From positions 310,001 to 374,000 of the forward strand of contig NZ_VIVL01000003.1 of the NCBI RefSeq assembly GCF_007828835.1: a stretch of DNA of 64,000 nt, given 5' to 3'. Under the pieces are notes generated by a model. It had not been told where the DNA came from. It searched no databases and worked only from the letters and a program-made list of their open reading frames with translations. Both the position numbers and the translations under genes were made by a program. Origin of the DNA: Variovorax beijingensis (GTDB lineage: Bacteria > Pseudomonadota > Gammaproteobacteria > Burkholderiales > Burkholderiaceae_C). Each line of letters opens with the position of its first letter. The stretch's first letter is position 1. Shown here piece by piece: positions 36,970 through 45,123 of the stretch.

Positions 36970-38697
36970 ATGCCCACGATTATTCCGTTTCCGACGCGCT
37001 ACAGCGCCTTCGCCCTGTGCGTGGTCGGCCTGGCGGCCTGCATCGCCCTGGTGCTGGTGTCGCCCCACCTGTGGCTGGCCTGGGTGGGCGTGGCCGTCTT
37101 CGCGGTGCTTTCGGGCACCGGCGTGCACGACCTGCGGCAGGCGCGCCACGCCATCCTGCGCAACTACCCCGTCATCGGCCACCTGCGCTTCCTGCTCGAA
37201 TTCATCCGGCCGGAAATGCGGCAGTACTTCATCGAGAGCGATTCCGAAGCGGCCCCGTTCTCGCGCGCGCAGCGCTCGCTGGTATACCAGCGCGCCAAGG
37301 GCGAGCCCGACAACCGGCCCTTCGGCACGCAGCTCGACGTGACCATCGCGGGCTACGAGTGGATCAACCACTCGATGCAGCCCACGAAGCTCGAGAACCA
37401 CGATTTCCGCATCGTGATCGGCGGCACGCCGCATACCGCCGACGCAAACCCGCCGCCATCGGGCGCGGCCGGGGCGTCGTCCCACCATCCCTGCACGCAG
37501 CCATACAGCGCGAGCGTGTTCAACATCTCGGCCATGAGCTTCGGCGCGCTGTCGGCCAACGCGATCCTCGCGCTCAACCAGGGCGCCAGGCTGGGCGGCT
37601 TTGCGCACGACACCGGCGAAGGCTCGATCTCGCAGCACCACCGCGTGCATGGCGGCGACCTGATCTGGGAGATCGGCTCGGGCTACTTCGGCTGCCGCAA
37701 CGAGGACGGCACGTTCAACGCCGAGCGCTTCAGCGCCAACGCGCGCGACCCGCAGGTCAAGATGATCGAGATCAAGCTGAGCCAGGGCGCCAAGCCCGGG
37801 CACGGCGGCGTGCTGCCCGCGCCCAAGGTCACGCCCGAGATCGCGGCCGCGCGCGGCGTGCCGATCGGCATCGACTGCGTCTCGCCCTCATCGCACAGCG
37901 CGTTCACCACGCCCATCGAGATGATGCATTTCATCGCCAGGCTGCGCGAGCTTTCGGGCGGCAAGCCGACCGGCTTCAAGTTCTGCCTCGGCCACCCGTG
38001 GGAGTGGTTCGCGATCGTCAAGGCCATGCAGGCCACCGGCATCACGCCCGACTTCATCGTGGTCGACGGCGCCGAGGGCGGCACGGGTGCGGCGCCGGTC
38101 GAGTTCAGCGACCACGTGGGCGCGCCGCTGCAGGAAGGCCTGCTGCTGGTGCACAACACGCTCATCGGCGTGAACCTGCGCCACCGCATCAAGCTGGGCT
38201 GCGCGGGCAAGGTGATCACGGCCTTCGACCTGGCGCGCATGATGGCGCTGGGCGCCGACTGGTGCAACGCGGCGCGCGGCTTCATGATGGCCCTGGGCTG
38301 CATCCAGGCGCAAAGCTGCCACACCGGCCACTGCCCCACGGGAGTGACCACGCAGGACCCGGTGCGCCAGCAGGCGCTGGTGGTGCCGACCAAGGCCGAG
38401 CGCGTGCGCAACTTCCATCGCAGCACGCTGCATGCGCTGCAGGAGCTGGTACAGGCCGCCGGCCTCGACCATCCGCAGCAGATCACGGCGCACCACATCG
38501 TGCGGCGCATCTCCGACACCGAGGTGCGCCTGTTGAGCAACCTGGTGATGCAGGTGCAGCCGGGTGCGCTGCTCGGCCCGCTCGACAAGCAGCACAACGT
38601 GTTCCGCACCTACTGGCCGCTGGCCAGCGCCGAGAGCTTCCAGCCCCTGACGCAGGGGCCGCACGGCCTGGTGTCGAACCTTCCGCTGGCCGCATGA
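36970..38697 (+). CDS. FMN-binding glutamate-synthase-domain protein (membrane-anchored)
   Basis: 575 residues from the ATG at 36970. Two N-terminal membrane segments (FALCVVGLAACIALVLVS and LWLAWVGVAVFAVLSG) anchor a GltB-like FMN/Fe-S domain: FNISAMSFGALS, EGSISQHHR, KPGHGGVLPAPKVT, VVDGAEGGTGAAPVEF. CIQAQSCHTGHCPTG holds the 3Fe-4S cysteines. The glutaminase domain of true glutamate synthase is missing, so ammonia-dependent or unrelated flavin chemistry is likely. It is coupled to a kinase-like gene by ATGA. Members of this family occur widely and remain unassigned. Confidence 0.9.
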   Translation: MPTIIPFPTRYSAFALCVVGLAACIALVLVSPHLWLAWVGVAVFAVLSGTGVHDLRQARHAILRNYPVIGHLRFLLEFIRPEMRQYFIESDSEAAPFSRAQRSLVYQRAKGEPDNRPFGTQLDVTIAGYEWINHSMQPTKLENHDFRIVIGGTPHTADANPPPSGAAGASSHHPCTQPYSASVFNISAMSFGALSANAILALNQGARLGGFAHDTGEGSISQHHRVHGGDLIWEIGSGYFGCRNEDGTFNAERFSANARDPQVKMIEIKLSQGAKPGHGGVLPAPKVTPEIAAARGVPIGIDCVSPSSHSAFTTPIEMMHFIARLRELSGGKPTGFKFCLGHPWEWFAIVKAMQATGITPDFIVVDGAEGGTGAAPVEFSDHVGAPLQEGLLLVHNTLIGVNLRHRIKLGCAGKVITAFDLARMMALGADWCNAARGFMMALGCIQAQSCHTGHCPTGVTTQDPVRQQALVVPTKAERVRNFHRSTLHALQELVQAAGLDHPQQITAHHIVRRISDTEVRLLSNLVMQVQPGALLGPLDKQHNVFRTYWPLASAESFQPLTQGPHGLVSNLPLAA

Positions 38698-39614
38698 ACC
38701 CCTTGCGACGCGGTGGTTCTTCGGCGCGGCTGCACAGCGCCAAGGGCGCGGCCTCCGCCCCTGCACCGCTGGACGCGCAGCCCGTCGGGCCGGCGCCCGG
38801 CGACTACGCCGAGTTCCTGCGACTCATGCTGCCGAAGCAGCAGAAGAACGTGGCCAGCCACCGCCTGGGCAGCGAGCGCGTGTGGCTCAAGAAGGCCGGC
38901 CCGCGCCATGGCAAGTGGGGCTACCGCGTGATGGCGGCGGTCGCGCGCATGGCCCGGCTGGACATCATCAAGCCGGTGCCCAACCCGGGCGGCGAGGCCG
39001 CCATCGCCACCGAGGCGCGGCGCCTGCGGCAGCTCGCGGCCGCGGGCCTGCGCGTGCCGGCGGTGCTGGCGCAGCAGCCCGACGGCCTGCTGATTTCCGA
39101 CCTCGGCGAAAGCGGCCGCAGCACTGTCGTGCTGCAGGAGCGGCTCGACCAGGCCGCCGCGGCCGGACCGGCCGCGCTGCTCGCGGTCTGGCGCGAAGGG
39201 CTGGCCGCGATCGCCAGGGTGCATGTGCGCGGCCAGCACCTGAGCCAGGCCTTCGACCGCAACCTGGTGCAGTGCCCCGACGGCGTGATCGGCTACATCG
39301 ACTTCGAGGACGACCCGTCCGAGGTCATGACCCTGGCCGAGTGCCAGGCGCGCGACTGGCTCAGCTACCTGCACTCCACGGCCATGATGCTGGAGGCCGC
39401 CGCGCCCGAAGCCGCCGGCCAGCACTGGCACGCCGCGCTGGCCGAGGTGGACGCACAAGTGCGCGAGCGCATCGCCGAGGCGGCGCGGCGCATGAAATGG
39501 GCGCAGAAGCTGCCCGCGAGCCGACGGTGGGGCCGCGACACGCAGCGGGTGCGGGCGGTGGCGCGGCTGCTGGGGCGCTGGCACCTGGCGCCGGCCGCTG
39601 CGCTCCGGAACTAG
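38694..39614 (+). CDS. Kinase-fold protein (RIO/InaA-like)
   Basis: 306 residues. A protein-kinase-like fold is supported by RVWLKKAG (possible ATP lysine), LLISDLGESG (hinge), and VHVRGQHLSQAFDRNLVQCPDGVIGYIDFEDD, which resembles the catalytic HxDxxxxN and DFD/DFE loops of RIO/lipopolysaccharide kinases. The His-Asp spacing departs from the standard HxD so activity is uncertain. A proline/alanine-rich N-terminus (1-40) precedes it. It is translationally coupled with the membrane-anchored FMN protein. Confidence 0.72.
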   Translation: MNPLRRGGSSARLHSAKGAASAPAPLDAQPVGPAPGDYAEFLRLMLPKQQKNVASHRLGSERVWLKKAGPRHGKWGYRVMAAVARMARLDIIKPVPNPGGEAAIATEARRLRQLAAAGLRVPAVLAQQPDGLLISDLGESGRSTVVLQERLDQAAAAGPAALLAVWREGLAAIARVHVRGQHLSQAFDRNLVQCPDGVIGYIDFEDDPSEVMTLAECQARDWLSYLHSTAMMLEAAAPEAAGQHWHAALAEVDAQVRERIAEAARRMKWAQKLPASRRWGRDTQRVRAVARLLGRWHLAPAAALRN

Positions 39615-39623
39615 CGGCGGTCG

Positions 39624-39878
39624 TCACATGCGTTGTTGACGGTCAAGCTGCTTCTGCCGCCATGTGCGGAATCCGCGGTCGCCGAGCCAGCCGCCCACAA
39701 CGACACAAAGAGCCTGTACCGCAAGCGCAATGACGAAGGCTCGCGACAAATCGCTCTCGCTTTGGGCCCTGTTCATTTCGTACCACTGTCCAATGGGAAC
39801 GAGCACGACTTTCGCAACAAGAAAACTGAGCGCAAGTGCGCCGGCCAAAATGAAGAGCAGTCGAATGAGTATTTTCAC
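39624..39878 (-). CDS. Small membrane protein, tandem paralogue 1
   Basis: 84 residues from the GTG at 39878. Two membrane helices (LLFILAGALALSFLVAKVVLVPIG and AFVIALAVQALCVVVGGWLG) are joined by the short QWYEMNRAQSESD loop and followed by a basic tail (WRQKQLDRQQR). It is clearly related to the two genes upstream: all share a VGQWYE/VGHWYE motif and end in GGWLGD..FR(K/T)WRQK. No family is recognised. The surrounding DNA is visibly lower in GC than the rest of the window. Confidence 0.7.
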   Translation of the reverse strand: MKILIRLLFILAGALALSFLVAKVVLVPIGQWYEMNRAQSESDLSRAFVIALAVQALCVVVGGWLGDRGFRTWRQKQLDRQQRM

Positions 39879-39904
39879 GGCTCGGCCAGCAGTCGCCACA
39901 TGAA

Positions 39905-40171
39905 CTACCGGCGATCCGGCCGCTTCTGCCGCCACTTGCGAAATGCCCAGTCGCCGAGCCAGCCGCCCACTATCAATGCGAGGAATTGAACGGCGAGCGC
40001 GACCATGTACGCCTGGCCCAAGTCACCGTCGTTCCTTGCAAATTTGAGCTCATACCAATGGCCCACAGGGCCAATGAGCTTGTAGAAAACAAGGCCGAGC
40101 GCAATTGCTCCGGTCCAAATACAAAGCAGTCGAATCGGGGTTTCATTGGACCGGCTAAAACTTCTGGCCAT
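39905..40171 (-). CDS. Small membrane protein, tandem paralogue 2
   Basis: 88 residues from the ATG at 40171. Same two-helix layout: IRLLCIWTGAIALGLVFYKLIGPVGHWYE, then AYMVALAVQFLALIVGGWLGDWAFRKWRQKRPDRR. The central loop (LKFARNDGD) differs most. The start is chosen because MARSFSRSNE places the first helix where it lies in the neighbours; an upstream TTG would overlap the previous copy. Function unknown. Confidence 0.7.
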   Translation of the reverse strand: MARSFSRSNETPIRLLCIWTGAIALGLVFYKLIGPVGHWYELKFARNDGDLGQAYMVALAVQFLALIVGGWLGDWAFRKWRQKRPDRR

Positions 40172-40205
40172 TTCGATGACATCCCTCCCAAGAGCACGCC
40201 TCGGG

Positions 40206-40450
40206 CTATTGACGATCAAGTTGCTTCTGCCGCCATTTGCGAAATACCCAGTCGCCTAACCAGCCACCCGCGATGGCGCAAATCGCTTGCACAGCAAGGA
40301 GAGAACGAAAGCGTCGGACACATCATCGAAGCTCTGGGCCTTGCTCATTTCGTACCATTGCCCAATGGGGACGAGCACGACTTTCGCAACAAGAAAACTG
40401 AGCATCAGCGCTCCGACCAAAATGCAGAGCAGTCGAATGAGGATTTTCAT
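40206..40450 (-). pseudogene. Small membrane protein, tandem paralogue 3, frameshifted
   Basis: Starts MKILIRLLCILVGALMLSFL and follows paralogue 1 almost residue for residue to about residue 50 (AFVL). The frame then changes and ends early at 40256 with KRFAPSRVAG. In the neighbouring frame the same bases encode AVQAICAIAGGWLGDW followed by VFRKWRQKQLDRQ and a stop at 40206, the expected C-terminus. A single-base indel near 40290-40300 therefore breaks the gene, unless it is a sequencing error. Confidence 0.75.
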
Positions 40451-40695
40451 AGAACAGGCCAAAACCATATGGCTTGCGCATGGCGCATGTCGGTGAGCAC
40501 CCCTTCCCAAGAAATGCGCCACTGGATGAGGGCCGCACAAGGCAAGGAACTGCGATGCCGTTCGCCGCAACCATCCTCGCCTTGCCGGAAAGCTAACACC
40601 GCCCCTGGCAGGTGTCGATGAGAAGGAAGTCGTCAAGCCGCCGGATTTCGCGCTTCTCGGCGCGCAGCGGCAACTGGCCGAGACTGTGGGTGCAG
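40451..40695. other. Non-coding gap with a possible gene remnant
   Basis: No complete gene. Read on the minus strand, bases between about 40697 and 40590 encode LGQLPLRAEKREIRRLDDF followed by LLIDTCQGRC and a stop. This is a protein-like stretch without a start codon and may be the tail of a decayed gene. The rest shows nothing recognisable. No antitoxin gene for the PIN protein is visible. Confidence 0.35.
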
Positions 40696-41124
40696 TCAGG
40701 CCCCGAGCGCCGCCTGCACCACCACGCCGCGCAGCGCCAGCCGCTTCTTCATCGACAGCACCGCGCGGTCCTTGCTGAGCAGCAGCGCGCGGTGCGCCAC
40801 CGCAAGGTCGATGAAGACCTGGTCGTCGGGGTCGCTGCAGACGCAGGGTGCGCGCAATGGAACGCCTTCGACCATGCGCACCCGCGCATCGAAGTCCGCC
40901 AGCACGGCGGGCACTTGCAGGCCGCGCTGCGCCATGCGCCGGGCAATCAGCGGGTAGCCGAGCACGCGCTCGAGTTCGGCGCGCATCGCGGCCGTTGCGA
41001 GCCAGCGCAGTTCGCCCGCGGCCAGCAGGGCGATCAGCGGCAGCCAGGCGGGGTCTTCGAAGACCAGCAGGTCGAGCGCGATGTTGGTGTCGATGACGAC
41101 GAGGCCGGATTCCGGAACGGTCAT
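40696..41124 (-). CDS. PIN-domain protein (COG1569 type)
   Basis: 142 residues. The PIN nuclease fold has its acidic metal ligands: Asp in VIDTNIALDLLV, Glu in MRAELERVLGY, and Asp in SDPDDQVFIDLAV. COG1569 proteins are usually called toxin components, cleaving RNA, yet no antitoxin gene lies on either side. Upstream the 41153 gene is a methyltransferase. An orphan PIN ribonuclease or a solitary remnant is possible. A GTG four codons upstream is an alternative start. Confidence 0.85.
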   Translation of the reverse strand: MTVPESGLVVIDTNIALDLLVFEDPAWLPLIALLAAGELRWLATAAMRAELERVLGYPLIARRMAQRGLQVPAVLADFDARVRMVEGVPLRAPCVCSDPDDQVFIDLAVAHRALLLSKDRAVLSMKKRLALRGVVVQAALGA

Positions 41125-41152
41125 GGTGGCGTGCACCCGCAGGGGCGCGAAG

Positions 41153-42391
41153 CTACTTCCTGGCCGAACCCGCGACCATGTCGAAGCGGAACAGGCGGCA
41201 CTCGATGGGGCCGTTCCACATCGGCACGCGGCGCGATTCCTTCAGCCGCATCTGCCTGGGCAGCTTCAGGTCGGGCGTGAGCACCCAGGCGGTCCAGCCG
41301 GCGTAGTTCTTCTTCCAGTGGGTGGCGAGTTGCGGAAAGAACTCGCCGCCGCCGCCGCTTTCACCGCCAGCGTCGCCCGAAGTCTGCGCGGCTTCACGGG
41401 CGCCGAAGCGCGCCACGCCGCCGACCTCGATGCGCTCGCCGTACGGCGGATTCAGCATGATCACCCCGCCCTCGGCCGGCGGCATGCGCTGCAGCGCGTC
41501 GCCGCCGCGGAACTCGATGGCATCGGCGACACCGGCGCGCTCCGCATTGCGCTCGGCAAAGTCGACCATGCGGTGCGAGACGTCGGAGCCGAAGATGGCG
41601 ACATCGCGCGGCACCGCCGACGATGCGGCGTCCTTCTTGATGGCGTCCCAGACATGGGCCTGGAACGGCAGCAGCTTCTCGAAGCCGAAACGCCTGAGCG
41701 ACCCGGCCGCAATGCCGCGCGCGATCTGCGCCGCCTCGATGGCGATGGTGCCGCTGCCGCAGCAGGGGTCGTACAGCGGCTCGGCGGCCACGGCGCCGGT
41801 TTCAGGGTTCCACCAGCCGCTGGCGGCCAGCATGGCGGCGGCCAGGGTTTCCTTCAGCGGCGCATCGCCCTTGTCCTGGCGCCAGCCGCGCTTGAAGAGC
41901 GGCTCGCCGGAGGTGTCGATGTAGAGCGTGCAGTGTTCGGTGGTCAGGTGGGCGAACACGCGGCAGTCGGGCCACTGGGTCTCGATGCTCGGGCGCACGC
42001 CACCGGCCTTGGCGCGGAAGCGGTCGGCAATGGCGTCCTTGATGCGCAGGGTGGCGAAGTTCAGGCTCTGCAGCGGGCTGTGCTGCGCCGTGGTCTCGAT
42101 CTTGAAGGTCTGCCTGGGCGTGAACCAGATCTCCCAGGCCACGCCGCTCGCGATGGCGTAGAGGTCGTTCTCGCTGCGGTAGGGCGCGTGCGCCAGTTCG
42201 ACCAGCACGCGCTGCGCGAGCCGGCTGTGCAGGTTGAGCTTGAGCGCGTCGCGCCATTCGGCGCGCACCCGCACGCCGCCGCGCAGCGTGAGCAGGTCCT
42301 GGCCGACGCGGCCGGTGAGCGCATGGACTTCCTGCGCGAGGAATTCCTCGACGCCGGCGGCGCAGGGCAAAAAGAGAGAGAGATCGTTCAC
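41153..42391 (-). CDS. THUMP-domain class I SAM-dependent RNA methyltransferase (RlmL/YpsC-like)
   Basis: 412 residues from the GTG at 42391; an ATG 17 bases upstream is out of frame. The N-terminal THUMP region (about 45-155) binds RNA. The Rossmann domain has the SAM motif DPCCGSGTIAIEAA and the catalytic NPPYGER, typical of N2-guanine methyltransferases. It matches the first half of E. coli RlmL, which makes m2G2445 in 23S rRNA, and its single-domain equivalents. A glycine-serine stretch (SGDAGGESGGGGEFF) interrupts the domain after NPPY. The target base is inferred from the family. Confidence 0.92.
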   Translation of the reverse strand: MNDLSLFLPCAAGVEEFLAQEVHALTGRVGQDLLTLRGGVRVRAEWRDALKLNLHSRLAQRVLVELAHAPYRSENDLYAIASGVAWEIWFTPRQTFKIETTAQHSPLQSLNFATLRIKDAIADRFRAKAGGVRPSIETQWPDCRVFAHLTTEHCTLYIDTSGEPLFKRGWRQDKGDAPLKETLAAAMLAASGWWNPETGAVAAEPLYDPCCGSGTIAIEAAQIARGIAAGSLRRFGFEKLLPFQAHVWDAIKKDAASSAVPRDVAIFGSDVSHRMVDFAERNAERAGVADAIEFRGGDALQRMPPAEGGVIMLNPPYGERIEVGGVARFGAREAAQTSGDAGGESGGGGEFFPQLATHWKKNYAGWTAWVLTPDLKLPRQMRLKESRRVPMWNGPIECRLFRFDMVAGSARK

Positions 42392-42575
42392 AGGAGGTTC
42401 GCCATCATTCGGCCGCAGGGGAACGCCATTGTCGCCGCGCCGGGCCGCTTCTCCACACAGGGGACCGGACGAGCAATTCCACCACTGCGTCCATGGTCGC
42501 TCCGGCCGATCGGGCCGCGGCGCCTCCGCCGCTTCCGATATATGCTCCGCGCACAGGCCGCCGGTCCTGCTTCCG

Positions 42576-43202
42576 ATGTCCATCGACACACCTTCCCACC
42601 CCGCCGCCATGGCCGATGCACCCGCCGATCCACGCCTGCGCGAACTGCGCTACGGCCCGGTCGCGATCGCGCTGCACTGGCTGCTGGCGGCCATGATCGT
42701 CGGCTCGCTCGGCGTCGGCCTCTACATGACCGGCCTGCCGCTGTCGCCGGCGCGCATCAAGCTCTACAACTGGCACAAATGGGCCGGCGTGACGATCCTG
42801 CTGCTGTCGGCCGTGCGCCTGCTGTGGCGGCTGCGCCATCCGCCGCCGCCGCTGCCGGCCGCTGCGGCGGCGGCCATGCCGCGCTGGCAGCGCAGCGGCT
42901 ACCGCGCGAGCCACGCGCTGATGTACCTGCTGTTCCTGGCGGTTCCGCTGTTCGGCTGGGCCTACAGTTCGGCGCTCGGCTTTCCGGTCGTGTGGTTCGG
43001 CCTGCTGCCGCTGCCCGACTTCGTGCCGGTCGACAAGGAATGGGCCGAGGTCGTGCTCAAGCCGCTGCACAAGGGCAGCGCCTTCACCCTCGCCGCGGCG
43101 GCGCTGCTGCATGTGGCGGCGGTGCTCAAGCACCACTGGATCGACCGCGACGGCATCTTGAAACGCATGTGGCCCGCGCCACGCAAGGAATCCGCCAGAT
43201 GA
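42576..43202 (+). CDS. Cytochrome b561
   Basis: 208 residues from the ATG at 42576. Four membrane helices hold two b-type hemes: the first His lies in VAIALHWLLAAMIVGSLG, others in WHKWAGVTILLLSAVRLLWRLRHP, YRASHALMYLLFLAVPLFGW and AAALLHVAAVLKHHWIDRDG, as in the CybB family that oxidises quinol. The stop overlaps the next gene, and the following YceI genes are usual partners: YceI-type proteins bind polyisoprenoids and are often co-transcribed with b561 genes. An upstream extension in the same frame is antisense to the methyltransferase. Confidence 0.95.
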   Translation: MSIDTPSHPAAMADAPADPRLRELRYGPVAIALHWLLAAMIVGSLGVGLYMTGLPLSPARIKLYNWHKWAGVTILLLSAVRLLWRLRHPPPPLPAAAAAAMPRWQRSGYRASHALMYLLFLAVPLFGWAYSSALGFPVVWFGLLPLPDFVPVDKEWAEVVLKPLHKGSAFTLAAAALLHVAAVLKHHWIDRDGILKRMWPAPRKESAR

Positions 43203-43777
43203 AGCGCACCGCCCGCCCCTTGCTCGCAGCCCTGGCGTTGGCCACTCTTGCGCCCGCGCTCGCCGAGCCGGCCGCGGCCACCCGGCTGGTGCCGGACAAG
43301 AGCCAGATCGCCTTCGTGAGCAAGCAGATGGGGGTGCCCGTGGAGGGCACGTTCAAGAAGTTCGATGCCCAGGTGGCTTTCGATCCGCGCAAGCCCGAAG
43401 GCGGCAGCGTCGCATTGCAGATCGACACCGGCAGCGCATCGCTCGGCGTGCCCATGAGCGATGCCGAACTGCCCAAGGCGCCGTGGTTCGACACGGCGCA
43501 TTTTCCGCAGGCCAGCTTCCAGTCGAGCGCGATCAAGGCGCTGGGCGACGGCCGCTTCGAGATGGCGGGCAAGCTCACCATCAAGAACATCTCGCGCCAG
43601 GTCACGGTGCCGGTGAGCATTGCGCCGGCCAACGGCCACGCGGTGGCCAGCGGAAGCTTTACGATCCAGCGGCTCGACTACAAGGTGGGCGACGGCGAGT
43701 GGACCGACACCTCGGTGGTCGCCAACGAGGTGCTGGTTCGCTTCAAGTTCACGCTCGCGGGCTTCGGTCCGCTTTGA
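43199..43777 (+). CDS. YceI-family periplasmic protein (first copy)
   Basis: 192 residues. A signal peptide of about 22 residues ends ALAEPAAA. The lipocalin-like YceI barrel then follows: SQIAFVSKQMGVPVEGTFKKF, VALQIDTGSASLGVP, APWFDTAHFPQASFQS, LTIKNISRQVTVPV. YceI proteins carry isoprenoid-like lipids or polyprenyl compounds in the periplasm. The ATG overlaps the cytochrome b561 stop. Confidence 0.93.
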   Translation: MKRTARPLLAALALATLAPALAEPAAATRLVPDKSQIAFVSKQMGVPVEGTFKKFDAQVAFDPRKPEGGSVALQIDTGSASLGVPMSDAELPKAPWFDTAHFPQASFQSSAIKALGDGRFEMAGKLTIKNISRQVTVPVSIAPANGHAVASGSFTIQRLDYKVGDGEWTDTSVVANEVLVRFKFTLAGFGPL

Positions 43778-43818
43778 ATTTTTCCTGTTTCGTTCCCACG
43801 CCACGCACGCCCATTGCC

Positions 43819-44454
43819 ATGAAGAAGCTCCTCCTCGCTGCCGCGCTGTCTGCCGCGGCGGCCCTTGCCACCCCTGCCCTGGCACAGGACTACACCGCGC
43901 CGGCCGTGGCCGCCAAGCCCGCGGGCGGCCCGGTGAAGAACGCCAGCTACGTGATCGACCCCACGCACACCTTCGTGATGTACGAGATGGGGCATTACGG
44001 CACCACCACCAACCGCGGCCGCTTCAGCACCAAGGACGGCTCGGTGCAGATCGACGGCACCGGCAGCAGCGGCAAGGTCGACATCACGATGGACATCGGC
44101 TCCATCAACACCGGCGTCGACCTGCTCAACCGCCACGTGCAGAGCAAGGATTTCTTCAACGTGGCCGAATTCCCGACCGGCCGCTTCGTGGCGGACCGCA
44201 TCGAGTTCAATGGCGACAAGGTGGTCGACGTGCCGGGCACGCTCACGCTGATGGGGCAGACCAGGCCGGTCACGCTCAGGGCCGTGCGCTTCAACTGCTA
44301 CCTGAATCCGCTCATCAACCGCCAGGTCTGCGGCGGCGACTTCGAGACGACCGTGCAGCGCAGCGACTGGGGCATCACCTGGGGCCTGAACTTCGGCTTC
44401 GAGAACAAGGTGAAGCTGCTGGTGCAGGTCGAAGCGGTCAACGTGCAGCAGTAG
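43819..44454 (+). CDS. YceI-family periplasmic protein (second copy)
   Basis: 211 residues. Signal peptide cleaved near ALAQD (about residue 22). The barrel again shows TFVMYEMGHYGTTTNRGRFS, MDIGSINTGVDLLNRHVQSKDFFNVAEFPTGRF, and LTLMGQTRPVTL. Two cysteines near the C-terminus (FNCYLNPLINRQVCGGDFE) could form a disulfide. Distant from the preceding copy, so an old duplication. Part of the cytochrome b561-YceI-YceI unit. Confidence 0.93.
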   Translation: MKKLLLAAALSAAAALATPALAQDYTAPAVAAKPAGGPVKNASYVIDPTHTFVMYEMGHYGTTTNRGRFSTKDGSVQIDGTGSSGKVDITMDIGSINTGVDLLNRHVQSKDFFNVAEFPTGRFVADRIEFNGDKVVDVPGTLTLMGQTRPVTLRAVRFNCYLNPLINRQVCGGDFETTVQRSDWGITWGLNFGFENKVKLLVQVEAVNVQQ

Positions 44455-44468
44455 TCCCGGGAAAAGCC

Positions 44469-45113
44469 ATGAGCGGCATCACGGTTCCGTTGCTGGGCAT
44501 CGCGGGCGCTATGGTCGTCGGGGCCATGAGCCCCGGACCGAGCTTCGTCATGGTGGCGCGCACCGCCGTGTCGTCGTCGCGCGCCGATGGCCTGGCCGCG
44601 GCGCTGGGCATGGGCGCAGGCGGCGTGGTGTTCGCGATTGCGGCGCTGGTCGGGCTGCAGGCGGCGTTCCTCGCGGTTCCGGCGCTGTACCTGGCGGTGA
44701 AGCTGCTCGGCGGCGCCTATCTCGTCTATCTGGGCATCCGCATCTGGCGCGGTGCGCGCGAGCCGCTGTCCGCCGTGCAGGACGAACGCGCGGCCGCGGG
44801 CTCGGGCAGCAATGCGCGGCGCGCGTTTCTCCTGGGCATGGGCACGCAGATCAGCAATCCGAAGACCGCGGTGGTCTACGCCAGCATCTTCGCGGCCTTC
44901 CTGCCGCGCGAGGTGCCGCTGGCACTGGCGCTCGCGGTGCCGGCGGTGATCTTCTGCATCGAGACCGGCTGGTACGCGGTCGTCGCGCTGGCGCTCTCGT
45001 CGGCGGCGCCGCGCTCGGCCTACCTGCGCTACAAGGCCTGGATCGACCGCGCGGCCGGCGGCGTGATGGTGCTGCTGGGCCTCAAGCTGCTGTCGGGCGT
45101 GCGCAGCGGCTGA
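44469..45113 (+). CDS. LysE/RhtB family amino-acid exporter
   Basis: 214 residues, six hydrophobic spans. The N-terminal GAMSPGPSFVMVARTAVSSSRADGLAAALGMGAG pattern and GMGTQISNPKTAVVYASIF are the family's signature loops. Proton-driven efflux of an amino acid or homoserine lactone-like compound. It starts 14 bases after the second YceI gene, so it may share the promoter of the cytochrome b561 unit, although function gives no reason for this. Confidence 0.93.
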   Translation: MSGITVPLLGIAGAMVVGAMSPGPSFVMVARTAVSSSRADGLAAALGMGAGGVVFAIAALVGLQAAFLAVPALYLAVKLLGGAYLVYLGIRIWRGAREPLSAVQDERAAAGSGSNARRAFLLGMGTQISNPKTAVVYASIFAAFLPREVPLALALAVPAVIFCIETGWYAVVALALSSAAPRSAYLRYKAWIDRAAGGVMVLLGLKLLSGVRSG

Positions 45114-45123
45114 GCCGCCCGGG

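Noticed and set aside
42388..42397. A perfect-looking CAGGAGG ribosome-binding sequence on the plus strand near 42391
   Set aside because: No start codon with a plausible gene follows it; it overlaps the start of the minus-strand methyltransferase.
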